A stretch of DNA of 64,000 nucleotides from Bacillus solitudinis (lineage in GTDB: Bacteria; Bacillota; Bacilli; Bacillales; Bacillaceae_D): assembly GCF_002797395.1 (NCBI RefSeq), contig NZ_KZ454943.1, forward strand, positions 735,325 to 799,324. Direction: 5' to 3'. The notes beneath the pieces were generated by a model, which was not told where the DNA came from, searched no databases, and saw nothing but the letters and a program-made list of their open reading frames with translations. Every line of letters starts with the position of its first letter. The first letter of the stretch is position 1. The position numbers and the translations under genes were made by a program. Positions 27,995 through 40,949 of this stretch are shown one piece after another.

Positions 27995-28150
27995 AATTCG
28001 CCCCCTTCAATTATGATAATTATATCAGATTACTACAACTTTACAACTTATGGGGTCTCCATTTGGGACTTTGAAGTTGCCTCAATCCGGTAGGATTTAT
28101 ATAATAGATAAAATACATTTTTGAATGGTAAAAATAAAGGAGGGTTGGCA

Positions 28151-28693
28151 ATGAGATATGTGACATTGACACAATTATTTGAGCACCCTATTACCCAAAA
28201 ATATGTTAAACGCTCGGGGATGGCGCATGCAATTGCCTGTGCCTATCACGCTTACCGGTTAGCTAAAAAGTACAACGTCAATCCAGATCACGCAACAAAA
28301 GCAGCCTTTCTTCACGATATTGGGCATTATACATGGTATAGAAACGGCCAGTGGGATTATGACTTATATAAAGAAAATGATATCCATGCAATAAAAGGAG
28401 CAGAGCGAGCTCATAAATTATTAATACGTCTTGGTGAGCATCCTCGTTCAGCAAAATCAATAGCTTTAGCCATTCTTCTTCATACTGACTCTTATCTACC
28501 CCAGGGGGAGCTACATTTAAATCCTCTCCAGCAAGTTGTGGCAAAAGCGGATGAAGCAGATGAAGAACCTAGTGGCGAACATCACTATCGACAGATTTCA
28601 GACATGCGCGCGAAAAGAATGCTTCATGCTTTAGATGAGAAGGTAAATAATGCTCTAAGCAATTGGCATAGTGCAAATGAACAAAGTGGTTGA
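28151..28693 (+). CDS. HD-domain phosphohydrolase-like protein
   Basis: A 180-residue soluble protein with the metal-binding HD signature: H in SGMAHAIACAYH, HD in AAFLHDIGHYTWY, and a later LLHTDSYLP and DEADEEPSG Asp. It should hydrolyse a phosphate ester such as a nucleotide, but nothing shows which. The ATG at 28151 follows AAAGGAGG by 8 bases; an upstream in-frame ATG lacks such a site. A -10 TATAAT lies at 28100. Confidence 0.83.
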   Translation: MRYVTLTQLFEHPITQKYVKRSGMAHAIACAYHAYRLAKKYNVNPDHATKAAFLHDIGHYTWYRNGQWDYDLYKENDIHAIKGAERAHKLLIRLGEHPRSAKSIALAILLHTDSYLPQGELHLNPLQQVVAKADEADEEPSGEHHYRQISDMRAKRMLHALDEKVNNALSNWHSANEQSG

Positions 28694-28827
28694 AATAGCC
28701 AATCAAAAAATGAGATCACTAAGTGGCGATAACGCTTTATTTTAAGCCCGATATAAAGCACTCAACACTGTACGAATCATAAAGACTTTGCATGAAGACA
28801 ACCTAAAAAACACTAATCGAAGTAGAA

Positions 28828-28857
28828 TTGACGGTTATAAGCCTCCTGTGTTAAGAT
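28828..28857 (+). promoter_or_regulatory. Putative promoter of the riboswitch leader
   Basis: TTGACG and TAAGAT separated by 18 bases, placing transcription start about 15 bases before the aptamer. The preceding stretch 28694-28827 shows no gene. Confidence 0.5.
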
Positions 28858-28875
28858 TTAAAAAATTGGATAGAT

Positions 28876-28990
28876 AGCCCAAAAAGGGGAGTAGCGACCA
28901 GTCGGTCAATGAATCGTCATGACAGTGATGCCATTCACTCGGTTCATTGAGCTTTGTAAAAAATACAAAGAACGCAAGACCTTTTTATGA
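28876..28990 (+). ncRNA. yybP-ykoY manganese riboswitch aptamer
   Basis: The two conserved loops of this class are plain: GGGGAGTAGCGAC (from 28886) followed by GTCGGTCAATGA, and AACGCAAGACC near the 3' end (28971-28981). P1 pairs AAAAAGG (28881-28887) with CCTTTTT (28980-28986). The class binds Mn2+ between the two docked loops. The 3' strand of P1 is also the 5' strand of the terminator downstream, so metal binding should block termination, a genetic ON switch for the exchanger gene. Confidence 0.93.
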
Positions 28991-29036
28991 GTGTTTCGCC
29001 TATTTTAGGGCAAACTATCATAAAAAGGTCTTTTTT
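28976..29036 (+). terminator. Riboswitch expression-platform terminator
   Basis: AAGACCTTTTTATGA (28976-28990) pairs perfectly with TCATAAAAAGGTCTT (29018-29032), followed by a T-run, 30 bases before the exchanger start. Its 5' arm overlaps the aptamer P1, giving mutually exclusive folds. Confidence 0.9.
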
Positions 29037-29065
29037 GTTTTTATTTGAATAGGAGGTATACACTC

Positions 29066-30061
29066 ATGGTATTTATTTGGTTCACCCTAGCAGCAGCTAT
29101 TACCGTATATGCAGCAATAAAACTTTCTACATACGCAGACACAATTGGTGAAAAAACTTCACTCGGCGGCATGGTTGTTGGCACAATTTTTTTAGCAGGT
29201 GCCACATCGTTGCCCGAGGTTACAACAAGTGTATCAGCAATTGTCCTTGATACACCGGATATAGCTGTAGGAAATGTGTTTGGGAGTAATATGTTCAACT
29301 TACTTATTCTTGCCTGTTTCGATTTATATTTTAGAAAAAATCAAATTTTTTATGGGACTTCTAGAACCCACTTTTATACTGCTAGTGTTGGCTTACTGCT
29401 TGCGATTACTTCCTTATTAGCATTAACTTTAAGAATTGACTATACAATACTCGGGGTTGGGATAGATGTTTTAGTTATACTAAGTATTTACGGATTTGGT
29501 GTTTGGATGGTATCAAAATTATCTAAAAAATATCCTGAAGAGGCCAATACAGCAAGTAATGAGTCAGATAACACGCATAACCTTTCTGCCGTCCCCTTGA
29601 AGAAGGCGATTATTGGCTTCATTATTGCAGCTATTGTAATAATGGGAGCGGGTACGTTGTTAACAATTTTAGGTGATGAAATTGCTGTTGTTACGGGTCT
29701 TGGAGCAAGTTTTGTTGGTAGCTTTCTTATCGCATTAACAACTTCTTTACCTGAAGCGGTAGCCGTTCTCATTGCACTGAGGCTTCGTAACAATAATTTA
29801 GCTATAGGATCAATTTTAGGAAGTAATCTTTTTAACATTTTAATTTTAACTTTGTCGGATATTATTTATCGAAAAGGTTCGATTATTTCTGCAGTTTCTG
29901 AAGTTCATCAAATTACTGCAGCCGCGGTAGGGATATTATCAGTTGTCGTTCTTTATTCCTTAATAAGAAAACCACAACTAACAACGTACCGTTATATGGT
30001 TCCTTCGGCGATTCTCGTTGTTTTATATTTCATCTCTTCTTATTTAATCTTTATTCAATAA
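29066..30061 (+). CDS. CaCA-family cation exchanger, predicted Mn2+ efflux
   Basis: A 331-residue membrane protein of the Ca2+:cation antiporter superfamily (YrbG-like). Both alpha repeats are present: GTIFLAGATSLPEVTTS (Glu51) with GNVFGSNMFNLL, and SFLIALTTSLPEAVAV (Glu230) with GSILGSNLFNIL, plus a hydrophilic central loop near 155-175. The family exchanges Ca2+ or other divalents for Na+ or H+. The manganese riboswitch upstream argues that this member exports Mn2+. AGGAGGT 8 bases before the ATG fixes the start over an upstream TTG. It stands alone between terminators. Confidence 0.88.
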   Translation: MVFIWFTLAAAITVYAAIKLSTYADTIGEKTSLGGMVVGTIFLAGATSLPEVTTSVSAIVLDTPDIAVGNVFGSNMFNLLILACFDLYFRKNQIFYGTSRTHFYTASVGLLLAITSLLALTLRIDYTILGVGIDVLVILSIYGFGVWMVSKLSKKYPEEANTASNESDNTHNLSAVPLKKAIIGFIIAAIVIMGAGTLLTILGDEIAVVTGLGASFVGSFLIALTTSLPEAVAVLIALRLRNNNLAIGSILGSNLFNILILTLSDIIYRKGSIISAVSEVHQITAAAVGILSVVVLYSLIRKPQLTTYRYMVPSAILVVLYFISSYLIFIQ

Positions 30062-30099
30062 ACCTTGCGGCTTCTCCGAATGAAGACTTTTTCCTTAAC

Positions 30100-30147
30100 A
30101 ATAAGGCTATCTCAAAAGGTGAACCTGACCTTTGAGATAGCCTTATT
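30100..30147. terminator. Bidirectional terminator exchanger/TlpA
   Basis: A 17-bp perfect stem (AATAAGGCTATCTCAAA and complement) between convergent genes, with the outer bases AACAAT/ATTGTT also pairing. Confidence 0.88.
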
Positions 30148-30162
30148 AGTAACATTGTTCCC

Positions 30163-30720
30163 TTAATCGCGAAGGACAATTAAATCTTCCATTACGCCGT
30201 AAGTAAGTCCTCCGTTTATACGCTGAATAATAACGCCTTTCTCATCAATCACAATGGTCGTCGGAATCCCAATCATCTGATACTGTTCCATTACATCCCC
30301 TTCTTCATCAAGAAGAACATCAAATGGGGCTCTAAAATGATTCAGAAAAGGTTGGATTTCTTTTTTGTTTTCTTCTTGACTGGTCATATTCACAGCTAAA
30401 AATGCTACACCTTTAGCACTAAGACGTTTTTCCATTTCCACTATTATAGGCATCTCTTCCTGACAAGGACCACACCATGTTGCAAAAAAATTAATTACAA
30501 CAGGTTGACCAATAAAATCTGACAGTGAAACTTCTTTCCCTCTAAGTGTCTTTAACTGAAAGGGAGCAGCTTCGTTTCCTACTTGAACTCCTTGTTGAAC
30601 TGAAGCAGCCACCGCCTCCTCTACTTGTTGAAAGACGCTTTTTGATTGACTGTACAAAAATCCGACCCCACATAATAGAATAATTAAAACACTCCGGTAA
30701 AACGCTTGACGATTTTTCAT
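30163..30720 (-). CDS. TlpA/ResA-like membrane-anchored thiol-disulfide oxidoreductase
   Basis: A 185-residue protein with one N-terminal membrane anchor (SVLIILLCGVGFLYS) and an extracytoplasmic thioredoxin domain. The redox centre is WCGPC (Cys83, Cys86), with the cis-Pro in GIPTTIVID. ResA-type members reduce disulfides in apocytochrome c or other exported proteins; StoA-type members act in spore cortex formation. Context does not decide between these. GTGAGGA abuts the ATG. It is divergent from a small membrane-protein gene. Confidence 0.9.
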   Translation of the reverse strand: MKNRQAFYRSVLIILLCGVGFLYSQSKSVFQQVEEAVAASVQQGVQVGNEAAPFQLKTLRGKEVSLSDFIGQPVVINFFATWCGPCQEEMPIIVEMEKRLSAKGVAFLAVNMTSQEENKKEIQPFLNHFRAPFDVLLDEEGDVMEQYQMIGIPTTIVIDEKGVIIQRINGGLTYGVMEDLIVLRD

Positions 30721-30806
30721 TCCTCACGCCTCTCTCCGTTCTAAAATAATGCTATAATGTAATGTATGTCTATTAAAGAGAAAACATGCGAAAGAGGGAA
30801 GTCTCT

Positions 30807-30995
30807 GTGTCTAAAATACAAATTTTTCAATTGATTGGTATCCTTGCTTTAGCTATCTATGTTGTCATTTCTTATGGAAATGAGGGGCGAATTGAGTGGC
30901 TATTTTATACGATAGTAGTTATTAATATTGTTTTATGGGTACTTCGGCAAATGGAACGAAAAATAGAAAAACAGAAGAATGATGCGGAAAAATAA
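30807..30995 (+). CDS. Small membrane protein, 62 residues
   Basis: With the GTG start (GAGGG 8 bases upstream) it begins MSKIQIFQLIGILALAIYVVI, has a second hydrophobic stretch (WLFYTIVVINIVLWVL) and a basic coiled tail (RQMERKIEKQKN). Two membrane helices with both ends probably inside. No family recognised. An in-frame ATG seven codons earlier has no ribosome site. Confidence 0.65.
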   Translation: MSKIQIFQLIGILALAIYVVISYGNEGRIEWLFYTIVVINIVLWVLRQMERKIEKQKNDAEK

Positions 30996-31059
30996 GAAAC
31001 TTCCGCATGTTTTTGTCGATATTCGTGCATATTAGTCATACGAAATACACGAATGGATG

Positions 31060-31188
31060 ATGAAAATGAAAGTTTATTTTGCCAATATGAAAGAATATCT
31101 TTACTGTTTCTTAGAGTTATTTTATGAAATTGAATACGAACAACCTAAAGATTCATTCTCGAAACAACGTCAATTTCATAAGAGCTAA
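31060..31188 (+). CDS. Possible small protein, 42 residues
   Basis: MKMKVYFANMKEYLYCFLEL opens a 42-codon frame that is rich in aromatic residues and then turns basic (KQRQFHKS). Composition looks protein-like, but the ribosome site is poor (GGATGATG). It ends seven bases before the stop of the convergent lipid kinase gene. Candidate only. Confidence 0.35.
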   Translation: MKMKVYFANMKEYLYCFLELFYEIEYEQPKDSFSKQRQFHKS

Positions 31189-31195
31189 AATTGTG

Positions 31196-32140
31196 TCAAC
31201 GTGATGGCGGCAAGCTAAAACCCTTAGCCTTTCTTCTTTCGGCTGCCGCCCCCAACGAGTTGTCGGAGATTAAGTAAAGTTCTTCTTTTTTTATTGAGAT
31301 TGTTACAGGGCTGTGACCAATATTTTCTCCATCACCATGTATGAGTAATGGTTGTTCACTTTGGATATGAACAGAATCTGTCTGATATGTAGTCACTCCC
31401 TGACAATAAACATGACTTCCCTTATAAACTCGAGGAAACAAAGAGAGTAGTTTCCATTTTGATAAACCGTGTACTACACATACATCTAGCTTACCATCTT
31501 GACTATTTGCGTTCGGACAAATTTTCATTCCCCCCCCATAGTAAGGATGGTTCGCTACTGCCACTAACCAAACATGATTAAATGTTCTCTCTTCCCTACC
31601 TACTGTAACCTTAACTGCTGATGGATTATAATAAGATAAAACTTTTAGAACACTATACAGATAAGCTAACCGACCTAACCATTTTTTGTACCTCATTTGA
31701 TTGGTTACTCTAGCAACCTCACCATCAAAACCCAAGCCGATTACTGTGATGCAGTGTCTATTTCTCATTTCCAACACATCTATTTTCTCAATCCGACCCT
31801 TTAGAATTAAGTCCACTTCTTTTTGAACCTTCCTTGTTATTCCTTGAGCTCGTGCAAAGTCGTTTCCTGAACCAGTTGGAATCACTCGAAAAGGAAATGA
31901 TGTTCCCTTTAGATAATTGATTACTTCGTGAATCGTTCCATCTCCTCCAAGTGCGACAACAGCTTTTATTGGTTTTTTGGAAGCTTTCAATTTAGTAATA
32001 AACTGCTCCAAATCCTCTTTATTTTGCGTCATAAGCACTCTATACATAATGTCTCTTTTCAACAAAATCATTTCAACTTCTTTCCAAACATTTAACGAAC
32101 GACCATTTCCAGAATGCGGATTGACAACAAATGCATACAT
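31196..32140 (-). CDS. Diacylglycerol kinase-family lipid kinase (YegS/BmrU type)
   Basis: A 314-residue soluble kinase of the DAGK catalytic family. The N-terminus VVNPHSGNGR and the nucleotide-binding GGDGT (residues 65-69, in ALGGDGTIHEVIN) are typical, with IPTGSGNDFAR and VIGLGFDGEV further on. It would phosphorylate diacylglycerol or a related lipid at the membrane. AAGGGGAG precedes the ATG. It is a member of the broad group, not clearly DgkB itself, so substrate remains open. Confidence 0.9.
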   Translation of the reverse strand: MYAFVVNPHSGNGRSLNVWKEVEMILLKRDIMYRVLMTQNKEDLEQFITKLKASKKPIKAVVALGGDGTIHEVINYLKGTSFPFRVIPTGSGNDFARAQGITRKVQKEVDLILKGRIEKIDVLEMRNRHCITVIGLGFDGEVARVTNQMRYKKWLGRLAYLYSVLKVLSYYNPSAVKVTVGREERTFNHVWLVAVANHPYYGGGMKICPNANSQDGKLDVCVVHGLSKWKLLSLFPRVYKGSHVYCQGVTTYQTDSVHIQSEQPLLIHGDGENIGHSPVTISIKKEELYLISDNSLGAAAERRKAKGFSLPPSR

Positions 32141-32280
32141 AGCAATCTCCCCTTTGAGTGACTACCATTTTTCCCTTTCTACTTTTTTATATACAACCTT
32201 TTTTATGGAAATAAGAGAATAAAAACCATTTCTTTGCACAAGTTAAACAAATAATGTTACATCTTTTCAGAGGTGATTCA

Positions 32281-33507
32281 ATGAATGCGCTTCAGTTTAA
32301 ATTTGATATCTCTAAGTACACCGCGTCAAAAATACTAGGTCGTTGGTTCCCTTCTCTACATTGGCATCCTACTTTATCTTGTCTTAGCATGTCTCAAATT
32401 AAAGAGCCTCCTTTACCAAATGAAGATTGGGTGAAAATCAAGGTGAGATTCGGTGGTATTTGTGGCAGTGATATGAACTTACTTTTTTTACATGATAGCC
32501 CAGCTACTTCTCCGTTTGCCTCTTTTCCTTTTACAATCGGGCATGAGGCAGTAGGTCAAATTGCTGAATTGGGAAACAATGTTGAAGGATTTTCAAAGGG
32601 CCAGAGAGTTGTCGTCAATCCTCTCTTATCATGTGAAAGTAGAGGATTGGAATATTGTCCTGCATGCCAACGAGGCGACGAAAGCCTCTGTCATTATAAG
32701 ACAAAGGGAGATATCGGACCGGGTTTACTTATTGGAGCTTGTAAAAAAACAGGGGGAAGCTGGAGTCCTTATTTGGTTGCCCATAAAAGTCAGATTCTAG
32801 CCCTTCCTGAGGAGGTTAACGATTCAAACGGTGTACTAATTGAACCTTTTAGCTGTGCATTACATGCAGTCTTACGAAATCCTCCAAAACAAGGTGGACA
32901 TGCACTTGTTATAGGGGCAGGGATGATCGGGCTTAGTATCATTGCTGCACTAAAAGCTCTTGACTACTGTTGTATCATCACTGTTTTAGTGAAACATACA
33001 TTTCAAGGTGAAATGGCGAAAAAACTCGGGGCAGATTATGTTGTTTACTTAAATGACTCCTATATCAAACAAGTAGCAGAAATTTTTAAAGCAGAGCGAC
33101 TAAGACCAATTTTTGGTCAAGAAGTCATTCAAGGTGGTGCCGATACTGTCTACGAATGCGTCGGAAATTCAAAAAGCGTAAACGATGCACTCCGCCTAAC
33201 ACAAAGTGGCGGAAGTATCGTTTTATTAGGCTTAGCAAGTATGATGAAAATCGATTGGACAACCGTTTGGTTAAACGAATTATCAATTAAAGGATGTTTC
33301 GCTTATAGTTCAAATGAATTTGAGGGAAGTCGCAGGAGTACATTGGACATTGCTATCGAACTAATGAAAAGAGGGAAAGTCGACCTTTCTTCAATGATTA
33401 CGCACCGTTACCCTCTTCATGAATATAAGACAGCTTTTTCAACAATAACCAATAAAAGCAGTAAACGAGTAATTAAGGTAGTTTTTGAGCATGACATTCG
33501 GGTATAG
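32281..33507 (+). CDS. Zinc-dependent MDR-family alcohol/polyol dehydrogenase
   Basis: A 408-residue medium-chain dehydrogenase. Catalytic zinc ligands are in GICGSD and GHEAVGQI; four Cys in CESRG...CPACQRGDESLC fit a structural zinc lobe; the nucleotide site is ALVIGAGMIGLS. It oxidises an alcohol or polyol with NAD(P); the substrate is unknown. The ATG at 32281 follows AGAGGTG by 6 bases. The aldolase-like gene starts 16 bases after its stop, so the two form a likely operon. Confidence 0.87.
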   Translation: MNALQFKFDISKYTASKILGRWFPSLHWHPTLSCLSMSQIKEPPLPNEDWVKIKVRFGGICGSDMNLLFLHDSPATSPFASFPFTIGHEAVGQIAELGNNVEGFSKGQRVVVNPLLSCESRGLEYCPACQRGDESLCHYKTKGDIGPGLLIGACKKTGGSWSPYLVAHKSQILALPEEVNDSNGVLIEPFSCALHAVLRNPPKQGGHALVIGAGMIGLSIIAALKALDYCCIITVLVKHTFQGEMAKKLGADYVVYLNDSYIKQVAEIFKAERLRPIFGQEVIQGGADTVYECVGNSKSVNDALRLTQSGGSIVLLGLASMMKIDWTTVWLNELSIKGCFAYSSNEFEGSRRSTLDIAIELMKRGKVDLSSMITHRYPLHEYKTAFSTITNKSSKRVIKVVFEHDIRV

Positions 33508-33523
33508 GAGGCAATATTAATTT

Positions 33524-34615
33524 ATGAGAAATTTCATGATGGGTTCACGACCAAGTAGTACTTATCTACAACATTTTTCAAAAAATCTTATTACTGTGTT
33601 TTCAAAGAATGGATTTTCCTTTACTAATGAATCTCTGGAACCACTTCAGTTAGTTTTCCACTTTATTACAGAAGATGAGGTGAAACCGTTCCGTCGCAAA
33701 GCCCAAGGGACATTTGTCGTTGCCATTCTTGAGAGTAGTGGAGAACCTTATGATTTATTTAAAGAAGTTTATCCATTTTTAATTCGTTCACTCGCTAATC
33801 ATTTAATTTATATTAATCATCAACATGAAAAAACAACCTTACATTTTCTCACACCAGAGCAAGGATACTACTCGATTGAATATGGCAGTGGGGATAATGA
33901 AGACACTTTTTTTGATAAGATTTACGAAAGACTCCAGCCTTTAACCTGTTCCAAACTTGTGATTGATAACCACTACTCAGAAGATTTGCCGACTGCACTT
34001 TGGGAAGGTAACCAAACTACCTTATCTTTAATGGAATCAGGAAAACGATTAGATAATATGAAATTACTTCCAGCTCCTTTCCCTCTTGATACCTATTTGA
34101 GTAAACGAGATTTGCGTCATCTTAATAAATTATTTGGATTAGGGGGATTAAGTTATGGGAATTTGAGTGCCAGGTCTAGTCAAGACAACTTCTGGATGAG
34201 TGCAAGCGGAATTGACAAAGGGAATATGAAGGAAATCGGTCGAGATATTCTTTATATAAAAGGTTACAGTCAAGAACATAACCATATTGAGGTTAGTATT
34301 CCTCCAGATATACAACCCAAAAGGGCTTCTGTTGATGCAATTGAACACTGGATGATTTACAAAGAGCATTCAAATGTAGGAGCCATTGTCCACGTTCATG
34401 CATGGATGGATGGGATAGAAGCGACAGAGATTAATTACCCTTGTGGCACGATTGAACTTGCGGAAACCGTCGCCTCCCTTATTCGCGAGGCAGATAAACC
34501 TGAAGAAGCAATAATTGGGCTCAAAAATCATGGACTGACGATTACCGGACCGTCGCTTGAAAATATTTTTGAACGGATAGAAGGAAAAATTGTAAAGCAA
34601 GTTCCAATGAATTAA
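33524..34615 (+). CDS. Class II aldolase/adducin-domain protein with novel N-terminal region
   Basis: A 363-residue protein. Residues 195-363 are a class II aldolase/adducin fold: GLSYGNLSARS, the MSASGID loop, the zinc-binding His290 and His292 (IVHVHAW) and His336 (LKNHGLTI). Such enzymes cleave or epimerise phosphorylated sugars such as fuculose- or ribulose-phosphates, or dehydrate methylthioribulose-phosphate. Residues 1-190 are not recognised: mixed alpha/beta, acidic, no signal peptide. AGGAGG precedes the ATG by about 12 bases. Together with the upstream dehydrogenase it suggests a short catabolic route for a polyol or sugar alcohol. Confidence 0.8.
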   Translation: MRNFMMGSRPSSTYLQHFSKNLITVFSKNGFSFTNESLEPLQLVFHFITEDEVKPFRRKAQGTFVVAILESSGEPYDLFKEVYPFLIRSLANHLIYINHQHEKTTLHFLTPEQGYYSIEYGSGDNEDTFFDKIYERLQPLTCSKLVIDNHYSEDLPTALWEGNQTTLSLMESGKRLDNMKLLPAPFPLDTYLSKRDLRHLNKLFGLGGLSYGNLSARSSQDNFWMSASGIDKGNMKEIGRDILYIKGYSQEHNHIEVSIPPDIQPKRASVDAIEHWMIYKEHSNVGAIVHVHAWMDGIEATEINYPCGTIELAETVASLIREADKPEEAIIGLKNHGLTITGPSLENIFERIEGKIVKQVPMN

Positions 34616-34694
34616 TTTGAATATCAAACTTATCAACTAGATAAAACTGTCTCAAAAAACAAAAGGATATGATTATAGTTTCGTTCGCTACTTC

Positions 34695-34725
34695 CCTTAC
34701 GATGAGAAAACCCCTCATCGTAAGG
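34695..34725. terminator. Terminator between aldolase-like gene and lacZ
   Basis: CCTTACGATGAG and its exact complement (12 bp) with a 7-base loop, followed by TTTT on the plus strand, between convergent genes. Confidence 0.8.
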
Positions 34726-34768
34726 TTTTAAAAGATGTAGCGACTTCGAACATTGCGAAGGAATATGT

Positions 34769-37915
<3,147 letters not shown>

Positions 37916-38182
37916 TCATTTCTTGAATATTTTATTCTCTTTAACTAATTATACCTAAATAGTACAGTTCCTTCTTTTCGCTAATATAAAGCCTCAGATA
38001 TGAGTAACATTCCTTGAAGAAATGAGAACGCTTTATAATACACCACCTACTAACCCTTTTTTGTATATTATAACAAGAAATGATGATAGTCATAAAATAT
38101 TTATTATATAGATATTAGTTAGGTTTACCTTTATTTAAGCTCAAAAAAAGACCCGGAAAGGTCCTTTATCTTAAAACACTAT

Positions 38183-39298
38183 TTAACCCTCCTTCTTGGA
38201 GGCCTCCAACATGTCAATCGCTTGAATAATTCTTTGAGCTGCGTCTGGTTTTTTTAATTTTTTAGCATTTGATACAAGGGATGCATAATAGACTTTATCA
38301 TCAAAAATTCTATCAAGGACATCCACCATCTCCTTGGCAAATTCAACCTTTACAGCAGTCCCACACTTCTCTAAAAAATCAGCATTCTCTTCTTCATGAC
38401 CAGGGACTGAATCACAGATAATGACCGGTGTTTCACAGGCTAGTGCCTCTGACATTGTTAATCCACCTGGTTTTGAAATAATAACATCACTCGCTCTTAT
38501 GTAGCGTGTAAAATGTTCAGTGTAAGGGATAACCCGAATACAATGCTTACTTTTAACACGATCAATTTGCTGACCTATCTTCCTATTTGTTCCCGTCATA
38601 CATATTACTTGTATCGGTTCTTTCAATTGTTCAAGTTGATTTATAATCTCCACATATTTGCTTAACCCAAGTCCGCCCCCGGTAATGACTACCGTTTTAA
38701 CGGAGGGGGATAGCTGTAGTTCTTCCCTTAATTGCTGACGAGGAATAGTAGTGTCAGGAACTGCTTTTATTGGAATACCAGTACAAAAGCATTGCTGAAT
38801 TGGTATGTTATGTTTTTTAGCAAACTCTTCAATTTCTGGAGAGGCCGTAAAGTAACCATCAATTTCCGGTCGAGCATACGCCGGATGTAATCCTAAATCA
38901 GTAATCACCGTGTAAAGAGGAATACTAAGTTTCTTCTTTTTCTTTAAAGCAACTAAAAATCCCGTAACAAACGGATGTGTAGAAATCATCATTGTTGTTT
39001 GATTTCTTTCGATCATTTGATAAAGCTGCTCACTGAAAACTGAACCTAGCTGATCCATTAATAAGAACCATGAATATTTACCACTATATTTATAAAGCTT
39101 CCCCCATAAACGAGGAGTAAAACGAAGCATATTCAAATAGCCTTCTAAAAATAATTTATGCAAGAAAGGATGGATGGAGTAAAACGTATCAATAATCGAA
39201 ACATCGAAACCTTGTAGCTCAAATTGTTCCTTTAAGGCACTAGAAGCTTCGTTATGACCATTTCCTATCGATGCAGAGAATATTGAGATGTGACTCAT
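38183..39298 (-). CDS. MGDG synthase/UgtP-family glycosyltransferase (YkoN-like)
   Basis: A 371-residue GT28-type glycosyltransferase. The N-terminal ISIFSASIGNGHNEASSAL matches the acceptor-lipid domain of monogalactosyldiacylglycerol synthase-like enzymes, and the C-terminal nucleotide-sugar site is present (TGGGLGLSKYVEI, then ISKPGGLTMSEALACETPVI). It probably glycosylates diacylglycerol to make membrane glycolipids or lipoteichoic acid anchors. B. subtilis has UgtP and YkoN of this family; the shorter length and divergence favour the YkoN type. The lipid kinase 6 kb upstream also acts on diacylglycerol, though linkage is loose. Confidence 0.85.
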   Translation of the reverse strand: MSHISIFSASIGNGHNEASSALKEQFELQGFDVSIIDTFYSIHPFLHKLFLEGYLNMLRFTPRLWGKLYKYSGKYSWFLLMDQLGSVFSEQLYQMIERNQTTMMISTHPFVTGFLVALKKKKKLSIPLYTVITDLGLHPAYARPEIDGYFTASPEIEEFAKKHNIPIQQCFCTGIPIKAVPDTTIPRQQLREELQLSPSVKTVVITGGGLGLSKYVEIINQLEQLKEPIQVICMTGTNRKIGQQIDRVKSKHCIRVIPYTEHFTRYIRASDVIISKPGGLTMSEALACETPVIICDSVPGHEEENADFLEKCGTAVKVEFAKEMVDVLDRIFDDKVYYASLVSNAKKLKKPDAAQRIIQAIDMLEASKKEG

Positions 39299-39459
39299 AA
39301 ACGAACCTCTTTTCCATTACCATGCTGTCCATCGTCTTATGTCATCTATAGCTTATTGTTCACTGAAATAATTAGAACATTCATGTTTTCTATTTCCATT
39401 TAAGGCTGGCACCTCGCAAATACGCTATGTTTTTTTAAAGCAATCTGATATGATTTTAA

Positions 39460-40482
<1,023 letters not shown>

Positions 40483-40536
40483 AATCCATAAGAACGCTCT
40501 TCTAACTCATAAGTTTTGTGAGCCTTTAAATAAAGA

Positions 40537-40584
40537 AAGGGGTTGTGTCATAAGGATAAAACCGGCCTTATAACACAACCCCTT
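40537..40584. terminator. Hairpin repeat, family A copy 2 (terminator)
   Basis: AAGGGGTTGTGTCATAAGG (40537-40555) is identical to the arm at 10321; its partner 40566-40584 has one mismatch. It separates the convergent trpS and a 37-residue gene. Confidence 0.85.
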
Positions 40585-40592
40585 CTTTTTAA

Positions 40593-40706
40593 TTAATAGC
40601 CGTTGTTTTTTTTCCAAATCTTTCCGACAAAAAAAGAAAGTCCTAACGTTCCTACAAGTAAGACTATCGTCATCACTTGCATGACACCATATGCAAATCC
40701 GTCCAT
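40593..40706 (-). CDS. Small single-pass membrane protein, 37 residues
   Basis: MDGFAYGVMQVMTIVLLVG begins a 37-residue peptide with one membrane helix (about 8-29) and a basic tail (KIWKKNNGY). AGGAGGA 6 bases before the ATG is one of the best ribosome sites in the window, and a terminator follows 9 bases after the stop. An overlapping longer frame starting three bases-plus upstream is less protein-like. No family recognised. Confidence 0.72.
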   Translation of the reverse strand: MDGFAYGVMQVMTIVLLVGTLGLSFFVGKIWKKNNGY

Positions 40707-40823
40707 TCATTCTCCTCCTCACTAATTCCTGTTTCTTTATTATAGGTAAGAAACGAATGCTTGTAAACGTGCGAATGAAAACGTTCATACGTTTCTCACA
40801 GTTCTAGATTATCCTCATTTATT

Positions 40824-40866
40824 TTAGAGAAGCATCACTTTCCAACTGATGCTTCGACTTCTCTAA
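40824..40866. repeat. Double hairpin upstream of the 37-residue gene
   Basis: GAAGCATCA (40829-40837) pairs with TGATGCTTC (40847-40855), while TTAGAGAAG can alternatively pair with CTTCTCTAA (40858-40866). Two competing stems are possible. Confidence 0.5.
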
Positions 40867-40949
40867 TTTATTATCCCAAAATATTCATAAAAAGAGAGCC
40901 ATTTTTTTAATTCTAGTGATATTTCAAGTTGAAGATGATAACCTCTTTC

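Noticed and set aside
39403-39416. AGGCTGGCACCTCG, resembling the T-box 14-mer upstream of trpS
   Set aside because: The space to the divergent gene is under 200 bases, no stem I or specifier loop can be drawn, and no terminator/antiterminator pair follows. At most a remnant.
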